From Loxodes magnus (Eukaryota; Ciliophora; Karyorelictea; Loxodida; Loxodidae): DNA of 64,000 nt. The stretch's first letter is position 1. The number at the start of each line of letters is the position of its first letter. The translations under genes were made by a program, and so were the position numbers. The notes below the pieces were generated by a model, which was not told the DNA's origin, did not search any database, and worked only from the letters and a program-made list of their open reading frames with translations. The stretch is taken from positions 186,001 through 250,000 of the forward strand of contig CAMPDV010000192.1 of NCBI GenBank assembly GCA_946699065.1. Direction: 5' to 3'. Shown piece by piece: positions 11,441 to 23,619 of the stretch.

Positions 11441-12050
11441 GTCATTTCCTTTTTCTTACATTTTTGTTAAGTTTAAAAAAGGTTAAAAAAATCAAAAAAA
11501 ATTTAGATAAAGTAAGATAATCTCTATAAATAAAATAAAAATGTGAATAGAATTAAATTTATCGCTAATATATAGAAAGTGAAAGTTTAGTTTCTCTTAT
11601 TATTTTATTTAATAAAGTAAATATATATTTTAGGATAACTATTAAGTTATTCATTAGTTTTGGCTTTATTTTTTCAATTTTAATTCAGCAAAATTTCTAA
11701 ATTGTTGATATTTAAATTTAAAGATAATAATTATGATGATTTTAATTAGTTAAAATATATTCTAAATTAGAAATTATTATAATCTAATTTTTTAATTAAA
11801 CTAAATCAAATTTTTGTTAAACATATTTTATATATTATTTAAATTTAAATATTTAAAATTTAAGTAATTCATTTAGAAAATTAAATAAAGCTTTTATACT
11901 CTATTGTGCTCACTTTAAATTACAATAAAAAATTTTAAAATATTTAAAAATTATTCTTAATTATAATAATTTTTATGTAATATTGCTTTATAAAATAAAT
12001 TTTTATTTATATAAACTTTTATTTAGTAAAAAATAGTAGAAGGATTCAAG
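11441..12050. other. AT-rich spacer
   Basis: Nothing recognised. Confidence 0.45.
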
Positions 12051-12059
12051 AAAGGCTTT

Positions 12060-12955
12060 TATACCATCTCCTAAAAAGGGGAGAGAAAGTAAGAACCCTC
12101 ATCTCTAACTAGCACGTCTTCTTCCTAGAAATAATCTTCTTCTCAAAACCTTCAAGAATAATAGACTCAACTAGAAACTTCCAGGCCAACCTAAAAGATG
12201 AGAAAAAAGCGCCAAAAGGCTACCCCGATGACACCAACTGAAGAGGAAGGACCTAAAAAGGTACTGGAGATGCAAGAAGTTGCAGCCGTGGGAGAGTTTG
12301 CAATGCACAGTTCCAGGAAGAACATGCATAAATTTTAGTCGCATTCTCTGACCTGAAGGAGGAAGTAAATAGGCTACGATTAGAGAATAGAGCTCTAAAA
12401 AATCAAGTTACTGAGCTCAAGGAATGGAAAGAAAGCTTCTGGGAAGTCTACGATCGAGAGCAAAATACTTTCTTCAAGGAAATGGGATTGCTGTAGCAGA
12501 GAACAACTGTGCTTGAAGAGAACAGCAAGTAGCAACAGTAGTAGGAATTAAAAGTTAGGAAAATTCAAGATCCAATGGACATAGAAAGAGATAATAATTT
12601 ATTGAGGAGTCCAGACAAGAAATGAATTAGGAATAAACCAAGATGTCTTGTATGCAAACAAACTGAACATAAATATAGACAATGTTAGAAATTGAAATTA
12701 ATTAAATAATAGTACTGGAATAGAAAATAATAAGAAAAACAATAGTACTAATATTAGGATAAGATTAGACGAGAATTCTGTAACTAATTTTATCCGTCAG
12801 GAGGTCAAATCTACAAACTGAAGTGGTACACAGTCCAAGGCGACTGAAGAAAGAGTTCTGAAGGGAGCTGGTTCCAGTCAGGTTATCAAACTGGTCCTGT
12901 GAAAACGAGGTTGAAAGTCCTCCAAGTTCACTAAACTCCAATTTAAACTTTTTAA
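12060..12955 (+). pseudogene. Retrotransposon ORF1 element with CCHC knuckle
   Basis: A less AT-rich island. A candidate start at 12198 gives MRKKRQKATPMTPTEEEGP. After a frame change comes a long coiled coil (DLKEEVNRLRLENRALKNQ), then IQDPMDIERD. The knuckle CLVCKQTEHKYRQC at about 12640-12690 is C-x2-C-x4-H-x4-C, and a Gln-rich basic segment follows. The DPMDI motif before the knuckle recurs in the 30.1 and 54.9 kb elements. One frame change and one TGA break it. The C-terminal half ends near a TGA at about 12845, in sequence resembling other family members. Confidence 0.6.
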
Positions 12956-12959
12956 TTTA

Positions 12960-13345
12960 GTGATATATATATAAACTTTTATTGAATTAAGTAAATTTAA
13001 GTATAATTTAATGATACTTATTTTTGTCTCATAGTATTTTTAATTTTCTTATTTTATTTAAAATTTAATCATTTACATATTATAATTTGTAAAACTTAAG
13101 GTAGTTTTTAAGAAAAAATAATTTTGTAAAATTTAATTAGCATTTAATTATTTTTTTTATTTTTTAATGCTTTCTTTTTATTATTTGAATTTTAAATTTC
13201 ATATTATTTTCTATTTCATTAAAATTAAAAAGAAAGAATAACTATAAAAATTAACAGATTTAAATAATAATTTTATTATAAAATTAAATTTATATTCAAA
13301 ATATATGAAATATAATTTTAAACGATATAACTTATTTTTAATATT
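12960..13345. other. AT-rich spacer
   Basis: Nothing recognised. Confidence 0.4.
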
Positions 13346-13349
13346 TTCG

Positions 13350-13640
13350 GAGACATCTTGACTATTTTGTACCTACTTCCAGAGTCTTACTAAAATTTAA
13401 TAAAAAATTTAGTTTCCTTTTATAATGCTAGTCCATTCTTGGTTAGTTCTCTTTTTGTTTATGTCAACTTTGTTTAATTACTATAATTTTATGCTAAAGA
13501 TTATCTAGTTTAGAATGGTATAACTTCTCTTACTATCTCTTTATTCTTTATCTGTTATCTGTTTCTTTACTTTTTTTTATTTCTTCTTATTCCTATTCAG
13601 TAAATATTTTGAATTTGGGAAACTTTGACTTACAAATAAA
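13350..13640 (-). pseudogene. Gln-recoded open frame, unrecognised
   Basis: Open on the minus strand for about 85 codons: basic and Gln-rich (GIRRNKKKQRNRQQIKNKE), later TKRELTKNGLALQKE and DSGSRYKIVKMSPKI. The composition suits the C-terminal part of an ORF1 protein, but no knuckle is present. Could be chance, since only TGA terminates here. Confidence 0.25.
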
Positions 13641-14185
13641 ACATTTTTTTTCTATTCAATAAAGATTTTCCCTTTATTACCCTTATTTACTCTTTATTTA
13701 AATTTAATTTAAATTTTCTGTACATTTTATACTATTCCACCATATTTTTATTATATAGATAATATTTTTAATTTTAGTATAAAATGATTACTTTTCTTTA
13801 TTTTTTATAAATAAAGCTTTTTTAACTATTAATAAGCAGCAAAATTAATAATTAGTAGAACTTAATTATCAGATAAAGCGTAATTAGATTTTTATATTTA
13901 GTAAGTGCTTTTAAATTTAGGAATTGTAAATATAAATAATAAAGAAAATTAATAAATAAATTAGATAGATACTAATTGTTATTTCTTTAATCGCTATCTT
14001 AAGGCTTATAGTATTATAAAGAGTTTAATTTCAATATTTTATTACATTCTATTTTACTTTTTATTTATTTATTAAGAATTAAATAAGAAGCTAAAAATAG
14101 ATCATTAGTCATCTTTTAAATTCAATTCAATTTTTCGCAAGTTTATACTTTAAGATTATTATATCTAATTAATTGTAAACTCTAA
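13641..14185. other. AT-rich spacer
   Basis: Nothing recognised. Confidence 0.4.
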
Positions 14186-14189
14186 AATT

Positions 14190-14485
14190 TCTCTTTTGAG
14201 GAACTGGAAAGGAATTCCAGTAAAAAGAATCAGGGCACTCTCTTAATGTACATAACGTGTTCATTCTGTTGCTTAATTCATAAGTTTAGGCCTGAGAGTT
14301 CCATAACTATAGACTGACAGGCTTCAAGCCGCTAGCAAGAATAGATAACCTGAAAAATTTTGCTCAGATGCTGAGAAAGACTCTAGCCAGAAATAATCGC
14401 AGCGATTGGATAGGAACTTAACCTTACCCATAAAACTAGAAGATTTAATCATAGCATAATCTCAACTTCGCCATCTTTTTAATTA
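14190..14485 (-). repeat. D-family SINE, oldest-looking copy
   Basis: Matches the D element best seen at 49.88-50.19 kb: GGAAAGGAATTCC at the 3' side, CAGGCTTCAAGCC in the middle and CGCCATCTTTTTAATTATTA at the 5' side. Orientation is judged from the 49.9 kb copy. It is the most diverged of six copies. Confidence 0.55.
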
Positions 14486-15830
14486 TTACTTTAAGATTTC
14501 TCTGTTTATTTTATTGAATTTAATTAAGAAAAAATTCTAATAAATTTCTATTATTTAAAGCTGAAAAATTAAAAAATTAAGGGAAATCCAAATTTTAAAA
14601 CTTTAATAACTATTTGTCAATAAGACTTATGGTAATTTTGAAAACGACAGATAATAAGAAATTAGATAAGTTGTTTTATTTTTCTTATAACTAGTAAGAT
14701 ATAATTTTTATGATTCTTCTAATTTCATTTATGATTAATTACTACTTTATAAGGAAAAATAATTTTTAACTAAAATAAAGTATTAACATTCAGAACTAAT
14801 GTAATTTATAGTATAAGCTTATATAACAAACATGATTAATATATTAATATAAAAATATATAAAGTATTCTTTATTTTATACATATGATTTAGTATTTTTG
14901 GTAAATTTTAAAACTACTTTTATATTTTGTTTGTAATCATTTTTTTATATTTGCTTACTAAAGATATCCAAATTAATTATTATAATACAGAAGCATTTTC
15001 TTATTTAAAATAATAATATTTTAGATCTATATAGATTTATTAGTAAAAATAATGATTCAGATTATATTTTATATGATATAATGCTAAAGTTTTCTTAATA
15101 AAATTTTAATTTATTATTATATAAATATATCTTAGTTTTTATATAAAAACTATCTTTATATTTGAATATTAAAAGTATGACTACTTTTAGACATACACTT
15201 AAGTATAAAATAAAAAATAACTGCCATAATAGATCTAAAGTTAAATTAATAGCTTAAGTATAAAACTATAATTAAAGCTATCAAAAAATAGATTAAATTA
15301 TTAAAAGTTAATTAAAAGTTTAATTAACTACTTAAATATTTAAATTAAATTTAACTTTATAACTTAGTTATTTTTTCATAATATTTATCTTTCTATTCTA
15401 AGAAAACTATAATCAAAATAATTAAATCATTTTTTTATCCTTTTTTTTATATCTGCAGATTGTAGTTTCTTTTATTCTCACCTAGAAAATTTTGCTTTGT
15501 AAATTTAGATAAAAATTTAATTTCAATTTAAATAAAGAAATTAAATAAAAAATCAAAGACTATCATATTTAAAATTGTTTCAAACTAAAAAATAAAATTT
15601 TAAATATAAACTATTAAATTATTTTAAATTTAGAAGCTTCTTAAATTTTTTTATTTTTATAAGATTAAAACTTATAAATGTCTTTGATATTTTCTAAGTA
15701 ATTAATAAAATTAAAACGTTTATTAGGATAATTAAAAAGTGTATTAAATTAATTTTTTATCTTGCTATAAAAGATTTTATCATTAAAATTAATTTAAAAG
15801 AAGAATAATAATATAACATAACATAATTCA
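14486..15830. other. AT-rich spacer
   Basis: About 1.3 kb of very AT-rich DNA with no recognised feature. Confidence 0.5.
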
Positions 15831-15834
15831 TTAA

Positions 15835-16573
15835 AGTGATTTCACCTTTTTTGGTTAATCACAGAATAAGAGTTTGTATACGTTTTTTTCTTATATGAAA
15901 TCTTCTTCAGAGTAGATTTGAATTATTTCTCGCTTTTCCTTGTTTCCACTAAGACTTGCATTTATAAGTTTTCCTACATCAAATCCATATTGTCTTTTAT
16001 TCCATTCTCTTACTTCCATTATTATTAGAGGTATTGCTTGGATTATTTATTATTCTTTTCTTCTATAAAATTTGACTTCTTTTGTGCAGTATATTTTAAA
16101 CACTTTATTTCATGCCTTACATTCTTCTTTTTTTCTTTTTTCCTAAAAATTCCAACAGTTTCTTACCATGTGGCTATGCTTCTTGCAGTATCAGCACCTT
16201 ATTATTGGTTTTCTTTATGTATAAATTAGTGCTTAATTTTTTTTCTCTGTCTCTACATTCATGGGATCATAATTTATCTTATTTTGAGTTCCTGATTCTT
16301 TTCATAATTTATTCTTTGTAATTTTTCTTTAGTTTCCATGATTAATGAGTATATTTGCCAATCAGAAGGTCTACTTATGATGTCTTACTTTAATCCATTG
16401 TTTTCCTGTTTCAGTTAATCAACTTGTTAGCTTAGAACGCAAACTTTGTTTGAAAATTCTCAGAGTATCGGTTAGGGTTTAAGGTTTTCGTTTTTTAGAT
16501 GTTAAAGTTAAATCTATGTTTCTTATTATATTTTATTTGTCTATTTTGGAGATTGTTATTTTTTAGGTACCAT
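15835..16573 (-). pseudogene. ORF1 element (subfamily B) with CCHC knuckle
   Basis: Starts at 16573 on the minus strand as MVPKKQQSPKQTNKIQQE. Downstream (out of frame) FQTKFAF and ANKLIN match the 29.8 and 54.6 kb elements. The knuckle near 16170-16210 reads C-x-Y-C-KKHS-H-MVRN-C, where x, Trp in the 10.0 kb copy, is a TGA codon here. The 3' end at 15835 carries tail B (AAACTCTTATTCTGTGATTA, then GTGAAATCAC and TTTAAT). A tail A hairpin of the S1 SINE lies immediately upstream of its start. Confidence 0.6.
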
Positions 16574-16619
16574 TTTATATATTTTATCATATAAATAAAT
16601 AATAATAAAATAAATCAAA

Positions 16620-17028
16620 ATTATTATAGAGCGCGTAACACCTCATTGGCATGCAGCTCTTTCAATATTAATATTTAATATTAAGAAAATGTTCTCTTGT
16701 TTCTTGTTAAAATTCAAGGAGGTCCGATGAGTCATTTCAGCTTCTCCAAATGGGGAATCTTCTTATTTAAAATTATTCTTAAATCTTGAGTCAAATGTTT
16801 CAATCTTCTTGAATAAGGTCCAAATAAGAATTAGTTATTCAGTCATTAATTAGAAGGCCCATCAGTCAAGCTTTCATACTGCTAGAGAGAGTCCTCGGAG
16901 TAAGTTAGGCATGTCTCAACGGAGCTTATCCACCCTTCTCCGTGGTGGCATCTAGTGCGAGATTACTCGCAATGTAGTATACACTACACCATGTTAAATA
17001 CTAGTTTATCTGACGCGGCCGATATTAA
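16620..17028 (-). repeat. S1 SINE-like element, about 400 bp, tail A
   Basis: Minus strand. The 5' end at about 17025 reads TCGGCCGCGTCAG. Two consecutive hairpins follow, GTAGTGTATACTAC and TGCGAGTAATCTCGCA, then a third possible stem CCACC...GGGTGG. The start TGGTGTAGTGT resembles a tRNA A box (TRGYNNAGYNGG), and the first two stems could be D-arm-like and anticodon-arm-like. A 3' body of about 280 bp ends in TTGAAAGAGCTGC...GCGCTC and a TTTA-rich tail. Related copies: 31.18, 39.83, 55.86 kb (minus), 48.37 kb and 1.97 kb (plus fragments). tRNA ancestry is inference; no clear B box was seen. Confidence 0.6.
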
Positions 17029-17940
17029 TTTTATATATTATATAATAATATAATAAGTAAAGAAATTAATTTATTAAGTTTTTGGTTTAAGTATTAAACC
17101 TAAAAATTGCATATCTTTATAATTTTATTCAACAAAGCAGTAAATTTTACTTTTTCCATGAAATGAATAAACTAAGATATCAAATAAAAAAATTGTAATA
17201 AAAATCCTTAAATTAAGAAACTTCCAATTTAATTATCAAAAAAGCATAAAAATAAAAGAAAAATTAACTATTATTTTTATAGTTAAAGTTATTTTAATAT
17301 TATTTTCTTATTTTCTTTATATTTTACTTTAATAAGATAAATTAAGCTAATAAAAATAAACGTATAAATAATATATATAATCAATATTAAAATATCTTTC
17401 TGAGTAAATTAAAGGGAATATTTAAAAAATTTATTTTAGAAGTTAAACTAATTAAGAATTTTAAAAGATTTATAAACTTTTACATGCAAATGGAATAATT
17501 CTATTGATATATCTCAAGCATTGTTGAAGCTTTCATTAACTATAGTTATTTATATAATTTATATACTAAAAATCAATTCATTTTCATTACGTTTATCTTC
17601 TCAATTTTCTTCGAAATTTTTTAAATAATTAAGCTATAATAATGTTCTCTCTTTAAATCCCTTTATTTTTAAACTTAGATCTAGATATTTAAAATATAAT
17701 AATTATTTTATCTATACTTCAATATGCTCCAAATTATTTGCCATTTACTATTTTAAATTACAGTAGAACAAAAAATTGTAAAAGTAAGTAGTTTTTAACC
17801 TAGAGTAGAAATGTTTTAAAAGACTAATACATTTATTTTGATTATTCCTTCTATTTTTAAGATTTTGCAGTTTTGATATTCTTAAAGTGATATTATAATA
17901 CTTATTAGATAAAGCCAACCTATTGAGACTCAATTATTAT
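17029..17940. other. AT-rich spacer
   Basis: Nothing recognised. Confidence 0.4.
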
Positions 17941-17945
17941 TATGC

Positions 17946-18356
17946 TTTCATCAAAACATTCCTATAGAAAATTCTCGGATAACATTTAACTTAATTTTAA
18001 ATCCCAGTCTTGATTAATAAAAGTCCTTTAAAATAAGAAGAAACTTGGTGGTTTGTGAAAATAAACAAGAGCTAAATTAGAATTTAACAATAGACACAGA
18101 AAAACTTAAAAAGATATTTAGCAATATAATTACTAACACTAAGAGCTAATTCCTATTCTTTGCTTCCTATAATCATTTTTATTATTAGAGCTTTATTTAT
18201 TTCTCTTTAATGCTATTTCAAGTCTTTTAGATGATTTTAAGAACTTTTTTATTTTTGCTCTTCTTAAGTTAAGCAGAATAGGATAAATTAAAATTGGTAT
18301 TAAAGATAATATTATTAATTTTTATCCAGTTCATCAATAAGAATAAAATTGTATGA
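17946..18356 (+). pseudogene. 136-codon open frame with a histidine-kinase-like N-box
   Basis: Open with TAR=Gln from 17946 to TGA 18354, without an initiating ATG near its 5' end. The stretch NLTIDTEKLKKIFSNIITNT resembles the N-box region of hybrid histidine kinases (pattern D-x-x-(R/K)-L-(K/R)-x-I-(L/F)-x-N-(L/I)-(L/I)-(S/T)-N). It is preceded by VVCENKQEL, comparable to the strand before that box. A hydrophobic, Phe/Leu-rich part follows. No H-box or G-box was seen, so at most a fragment remains. The resemblance is by eye and weak. Confidence 0.28.
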
Positions 18357-18770
18357 AAACTAGCTTATATAAGAAAAAAGTGTTCAGAAAAGTCCATAAA
18401 TTTATTCCAAATGCAAATATAATTTAATAACATTTTGAAGTATATTCACTTCTAAATAGCCAACAAAAAATTAAAAAATTTAGCTTTCGCGATTTCTTGA
18501 TTATTTAATTAGGAAAATAAATAAATAAATGATTTAGCTGAACTTATTTTAACTTATTTTTGTTTTTAGGAAAGAAAAAAATTCTAAAATATAATAGAAT
18601 ACAGTATTAAATTAAATTTTAAATTTTAATATAAATCTATAAGGGTAAAAATAAAGAAGATTTATTAATTAATTAATTAAAAATTATTCCAAAGAATTAG
18701 AAAAACCTAAAAGAAATTTAAAAGAATAGTTAAAATAGGCAAAAAACAAAAAAATGTTTAAAATTTATAA
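18357..18770. other. AT-rich spacer
   Basis: Contains a short (TTAA)n-like run at about 18668-18682; otherwise nothing recognised. Confidence 0.4.
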
Positions 18771-18774
18771 AAAA

Positions 18775-19620
18775 ATGTCAGAAATTTTCGTGACTCAAGG
18801 GAAAAGGAGTTAATGACATCCTTGAGAGACTAGAAGATCACCCACCAAATTGTGACCCCCATTTCTGAAAAGAAATCTAAGAAATAGACTAACTATATGA
18901 TCTAAATGTAAGTCTTTGAATCACCATTAAACAGTAGATAAGCTATGATTACCTGGTTAAAGTGGTTCTTTTCCTTCAGGAAAAGGTCAAAAAATTGAAG
19001 AAAAATAATAAATACAAATGGAAAAACTTGAAATAAAATCGGTAGTATGTCATGGAAAAGAGACTTTAACTCATTCTCATATATTTCACTAGATTAAAAC
19101 AGCCATTCATAAGGCTAGCAATAGAAGCAGAAATAACTGGGAAGTAAAATGTGAAAAATAGAAGAGAGATAACAAAATTTCAGTGTTAAATGGAATTAAG
19201 AAAATAAGAAATTAACCAACGGTAATTGAAAAAAAAGAATTAAACCTATACAGGAACAAAAAAATTCTATTATTACAACTCTCTGTTGCATCTATGAAAA
19301 ATGATAGAATTTTCACATCTTCAAGTAAGCATATTAAAATTAATTAAGAAATTGGAGCACAAAAAAGAGAAAACATTAATTAAAACTAAAAGAGAAAGTT
19401 CATATTGCAAAAAATTTGGAAACATTTGCAAGAAAAAGATATCAAGCACTATCCAGGCGAAAGAGAATCTCAAGGACCATATGCATAACATTGAGAAGAC
19501 TTATAGAGACTTGCAAGCTTTTATGTTAAACCTCTAGAGCCATCTAGAGGCTGACCGGAAAAGATTGAAATACCTTCATGAACACCTAATATTTAGTTTT
19601 GTATTTTAATTTTTAATAAT
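18775..19620 (+). pseudogene. ORF1 element, E subfamily
   Basis: Begins MSEIFVTQGKRS at 18775, like E copies at 37.83, 43.68 and 62.51 kb (MSE/MSG starts). Several frames carry the protein; the best preserved 3' frame runs from 19301 (MIEFSHLQVSILKLIKKLE) through SSYCKKFGNICKKK, a knuckle that has lost its first Cys and its His. At 19531-19550 lies a perfect hairpin CCTCTAGA-GCCA-TCTAGAGG, also present at 44.48 kb with a different loop. TGA codons and frame changes show that it is inactive. Confidence 0.5.
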
Positions 19621-20255
19621 TTTTCTTTTCTTAATTAAGCATCTAGCAGTTTTTTTTGATAAAATCCTATTTTTTTATTTTTAATATTAATAATTTTTGG
19701 TTAAAGTATTTATTACTGTAGAAATGTTAATAGAAAAATTAAAAAGAGTTAAATACTTCTAGTAATTCAATATCTCAAAATTACTATTTTACATTAAAAA
19801 TCTTAATCTTAAATCACTTATATCTCAAATTTCATTTGCATAAATTGCAAAATTAATTTTCTAATATCATTGATAAACTAGAAGTCGGAATTTTATTAAA
19901 TTTTTAAGCAAAAAGTTAAGATTAATATAGAAAATTCAAAAAGAATAAACTTACATTTATGAATTAATAAAAGAGAAAAGATTTAAATTAAAAATTAAAT
20001 TGACTCAGAAGATGATGAATTTACTTAAATATTATTTCAAGAATTATTATATTTTACTGCGAAAAATTTAAATAAGTTAACGACTGTCGACATTATATAA
20101 ATCTTAAATTATCTAAAAACAAAAAATATTGTATATAATTTATTAAATTTTATATAATAATAAAAAGCGTAATTATCAATTTAAATATTTTATTTAATAT
20201 TTTTAAACAATAAAGTAAAATATTTAAAATAAATAAAATTTTAAACTAAATACGT
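19621..20255. other. AT-rich spacer
   Basis: No motif seen. Confidence 0.4.
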
Positions 20256-20259
20256 TTTT

Positions 20260-21375
20260 CACGTCTTTAATTGCAAGAATTGTTTCCTCAATTATAGATG
20301 TTGGTAAATGTTTTTAATTGTTTTTTAAATCTCTATTTTTCCTCATTATTTTTCAATTATTCTTTCTATATTCTCATCTTATTTTTTACTTTTTCCATTT
20401 CAAATAATTCAACTCTTCTTGACAAAAGATTCTTGTGAAATATTTTTTATTTATAAATCTAAATATTCTAATTAAGACCTAGAAATGAGTTTATATATCC
20501 TTGATTATATAATATTAGATATTAAAATATTTAAATCATTTTTGCCAATCTTTTATGATAGTAAATCTCTTATATAATAATAATATATAAATTTAAAGAT
20601 ATGCACAAACATCTAAAATTCTTCACACACACATTAGATATTATCAATAGGATAATGTCGATTTTGTAGGTACTTACGAAAATTATAGAATTAGGTCCTA
20701 AATTTATATATAATGATAATTTCTTATCTATATTATTTATTCAACTTCGTATAAATAATTTGTGGAAATTGTTAAAGATCTCCAAATTACTCAGTTGTTT
20801 CATTTTTTTAAATTTTTTAGTAGTCACATTATAGAAATAATGTTGTATTTGTTACTTATATATCAAGCAAAACTTTTTTGACATATATTGATATTATATA
20901 ATTCTGATAGTTATTTTACTTAATATTAGTACTTAATTTCTTTTTTCCAGTCACTATTGAAAAGAAAGTCTATTATTGATCTTGGAAAATCAATAGTTTA
21001 TTATCTCATTTTATTATAGAATTTGAAGAGTTTCAGATCCTTAATATGTTTGAAAAGTAGTCAATTTAAATCTATATAATATGACTCGTTAAAAGTTGGA
21101 TTTACTGTTTATAAAGCCTTTCTTGATATCATTTTCATGCTTTATCTAATTCTATTCAAAACTCTATTGTCTCCTTTTGAATACTCCATAAAGCTTATTT
21201 TCCTCCGCGTTCTGATTTATTAGTGCCTTTATTTTAAAATGACAATATGTCACATTCTCATATCATAACCATTAATTCATATCTTTTTTCATTGCAGCTA
21301 TATACTTAAGTGCAACTTCTTTGTAATGGGAATTCAAATTCTTCTTCTAATGTAAAAACTACTCCTAAAAAATAG
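20260..21375 (-). pseudogene. Decayed coding region, coiled-coil part shared with 47.1-47.7 kb
   Basis: Minus strand. From 21375 a frame reads GVVFTLEEEFEFPLQRSC and VYSCNEKRYELMVMI before a TGA. Further on a second stretch reads LYNQGYINSFLGLNQNI and LLSRRVELFEMEKVKNKM, continuing as a Lys/Gln-rich coiled coil to about 20300. The latter aligns with FNDQGYKISIPNFYN and LLSRRFEQLEIEIKK at 47.2-47.4 kb, and non-coding flanks also match, so the two regions are paralogous. I do not recognise the family; a very weak likeness to an HSF-type DNA-binding domain followed by its coiled coil exists only in the 47 kb copy. Confidence 0.35.
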
Positions 21376-21379
21376 GACA

Positions 21380-22070
21380 AAAGTATGATTGATAAGTTGA
21401 ATAATTTTAAAATAAGTATATAAATCTGTTCCAAAAACACTTTAATTTAACTTTTTAAGCTTAAATACTTTCAAAGCTAGAATAACTAATAAAATTTGAG
21501 TTAATATGAAAATAAAATTTATTTCAATAATAAATATCTATCAAACTTATTTTTACTTAGCTGGTTATAATAAAAAGTTTTGCTTAAAAAATATTAAATT
21601 TAAAAATGTATAAAATTTATTTGTTTAATTGTTAGGATATGAATATAAGCTAATAAAGTAAATAAAATATCATAAATTAATTTTTTTCTTAAAAAGGGAT
21701 AAATAAAGTATCAATTTTGTAATAAATCTGAAATTTTTCTTCAGATAATAATAAATTATAAGAGTTTCAATATTTCAAATATTGAGACATAATTGCATAA
21801 TTATTGTAAAATAGCCATGTAAATTATGTTAAATCCAAAAGTATTTTCTCAAAATAAATACTATATTAAAGTTTCAAATTAAGATTGCACTAACTGATTT
21901 ATTAGAATAATAGGATGAAGAGTAAAATATTATTTATATGATATTCATTTATTTATGAATAATTTAAAACTAAAAATTAATAAATTTTAAACTTAAAACT
22001 TTCTATTTTTCCAAAAGGTAAAATTATTAAACTAATAACTACTAAGTATAAAATTGATTAAACCTCTTCT
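21380..22070. other. AT-rich spacer
   Basis: Nothing recognised. Confidence 0.4.
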
Positions 22071-22079
22071 TCAAAAAAT

Positions 22080-22860
22080 AAACAATCATAACTACGGACA
22101 TGTAACAACTGTTCTTGGAGAATAAAACCTTTATGTCTTAAGTACTAGAATTAAGGAAAAAGTTAAGATCTAGTTATATATGATGGTGAATATTTAACAA
22201 GAAAATAATTAATTAAAAAAGAAAATTAGCAAATCTGAAGCGGAATAAGTAAATTTCAATCTAAAATAAATAAAATATAAACTAAACTCGTATACCCTAT
22301 AGATATAATTGATAATCCTATTTTAAAGGAGATCCTATGGATATTCATAAAGACCAAAAACTAATATACCTATAATCGGAAAATATATTAAGATGCTGAT
22401 TCTGTAAGAAAAAAGGTAACCTCTACGACAATGTTAATAGTTCGAATAAAAATAAAGAATAGAGGAAAAAATAATATGGACCAAACTGAGTTAAATATAT
22501 TGCTCAAGAGAAGGTAATATTTATAGAAGAAACTGTATTAATGACTGGAATTACACTAATCAATAACGGAAGTAAATAATAAAACACAGAAAAAATGTTT
22601 GAAAAAATTAAAGAATGAGTGATAATAAAAGAGGAAGAAGAGAACTGAAACTCAGAGTAAGATGAAGATTGAGGATAAGAAAAAAGAACAATATATATTT
22701 GAGTAATTTCAAAGGAAGTAGCAGAAATACTACAAAAATCAATACAATTGAACTAAAATTGATTAACCTAATAATGGTAGATCCACTATAATTAATTATT
22801 ATAATAATTATTATGATAAGAAAATTTAAAACTTATACATAATACAACATATAATAGAAT
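22080..22860 (+). pseudogene. ORF1 element, subfamily B
   Basis: Gln-recoded coiled coil (NIQQENNQLKKKISKSEAEQ) around 22180-22250. A DPMDI-like DPMDIHKDQK precedes a knuckle remnant, Arg-Cys-TGA-Phe-Cys-KKKGNLYDN, near 22395-22440; the TGA again falls where Trp stands in the 10.0 kb copy. TGCTCAAGAGAAGGTAAT matches the 30.3 and 55.1 kb elements. Broken by several TGA codons. Its end abuts the tail B of the next element, which points the other way. Confidence 0.5.
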
Positions 22861-22861
22861 A

Positions 22862-23615
22862 ATATATTAAAGCGACTTCACCTTTATTTGGCTAGTCACA
22901 AATTAGAGTTTGTAGAAGTTTTGTTATAAATAAGTACAAAATCGTATTCTTTTGGCATCTCTTGATCATAAATTCCTATGTTTTGTTTAATTTCACCTCT
23001 TGCTAGTGATTAAAAATCAAAATCACACTATCATTTCTCGAAATGTCTCAGTACATCCATAATCCTTGGAGCTTCTAACCATGACTAAAATTTTTGTTAT
23101 AATAAAAGTCTTCCATTTTACTTGCAATACATCTTGAATATATTGTAAGCTTCTTTTTTGCAGCTATTTTTTGCTTTAACTAAAATCTATAGCGATTTTT
23201 TACCTTTTGAAAATATTTTTGCAATACAGAAATTTTTTTTCTTTTATAAAATGCGAAGACTAAAGACGAATTCTATTTCCCTCTTGATTCTAGATTTGAT
23301 CGTTAGTTGATTTAGATACGCTATAATTGATTAGATCTCTGTTTCAAATATTTTCTTAAATTTCTTTTGATAGCATTAAATTACATTTCTATATATTAAA
23401 AAAGATGCTATTAGTTATTTTCTTGCTTATACCTTTGTTTATTGCTCAATTTGTTGCAAGTTAACATAAAAGATTTATTTATTTATTTTAGTCCTTAAAA
23501 ATCTTTTTTTATTTTCTAATTTTCCAATCGTAGCATACAAAAGTAATTATTAAGTCTTGCTAATTATTAAATGTTTTTATTGGAGAAACTTATTTCTTTG
23601 GAGGCAAATAATAAT
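22862..23615 (-). pseudogene. ORF1 element with tail B (degenerate)
   Basis: The 3' end at 22862-22920 is a clear tail B: complement of AGCGACTTCACCTTTATTTG and CTAGTCACAAATTAGAGTTT. The 5' side at about 23610 reads TTGCCTCCAAAGAAATAA, the usual M-x-P-K-K-Q start with its ATG lost. A possible knuckle SCKKEAYN is the only internal motif. Confidence 0.45.
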
Positions 23616-23619
23616 TATA

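Noticed and set aside
16860-17025. S1 head as a self-cleaving ribozyme (hammerhead or similar)
   Set aside because: Two tidy hairpins are present but the CUGANGA/GAAA hammerhead core and other catalytic cores are not.
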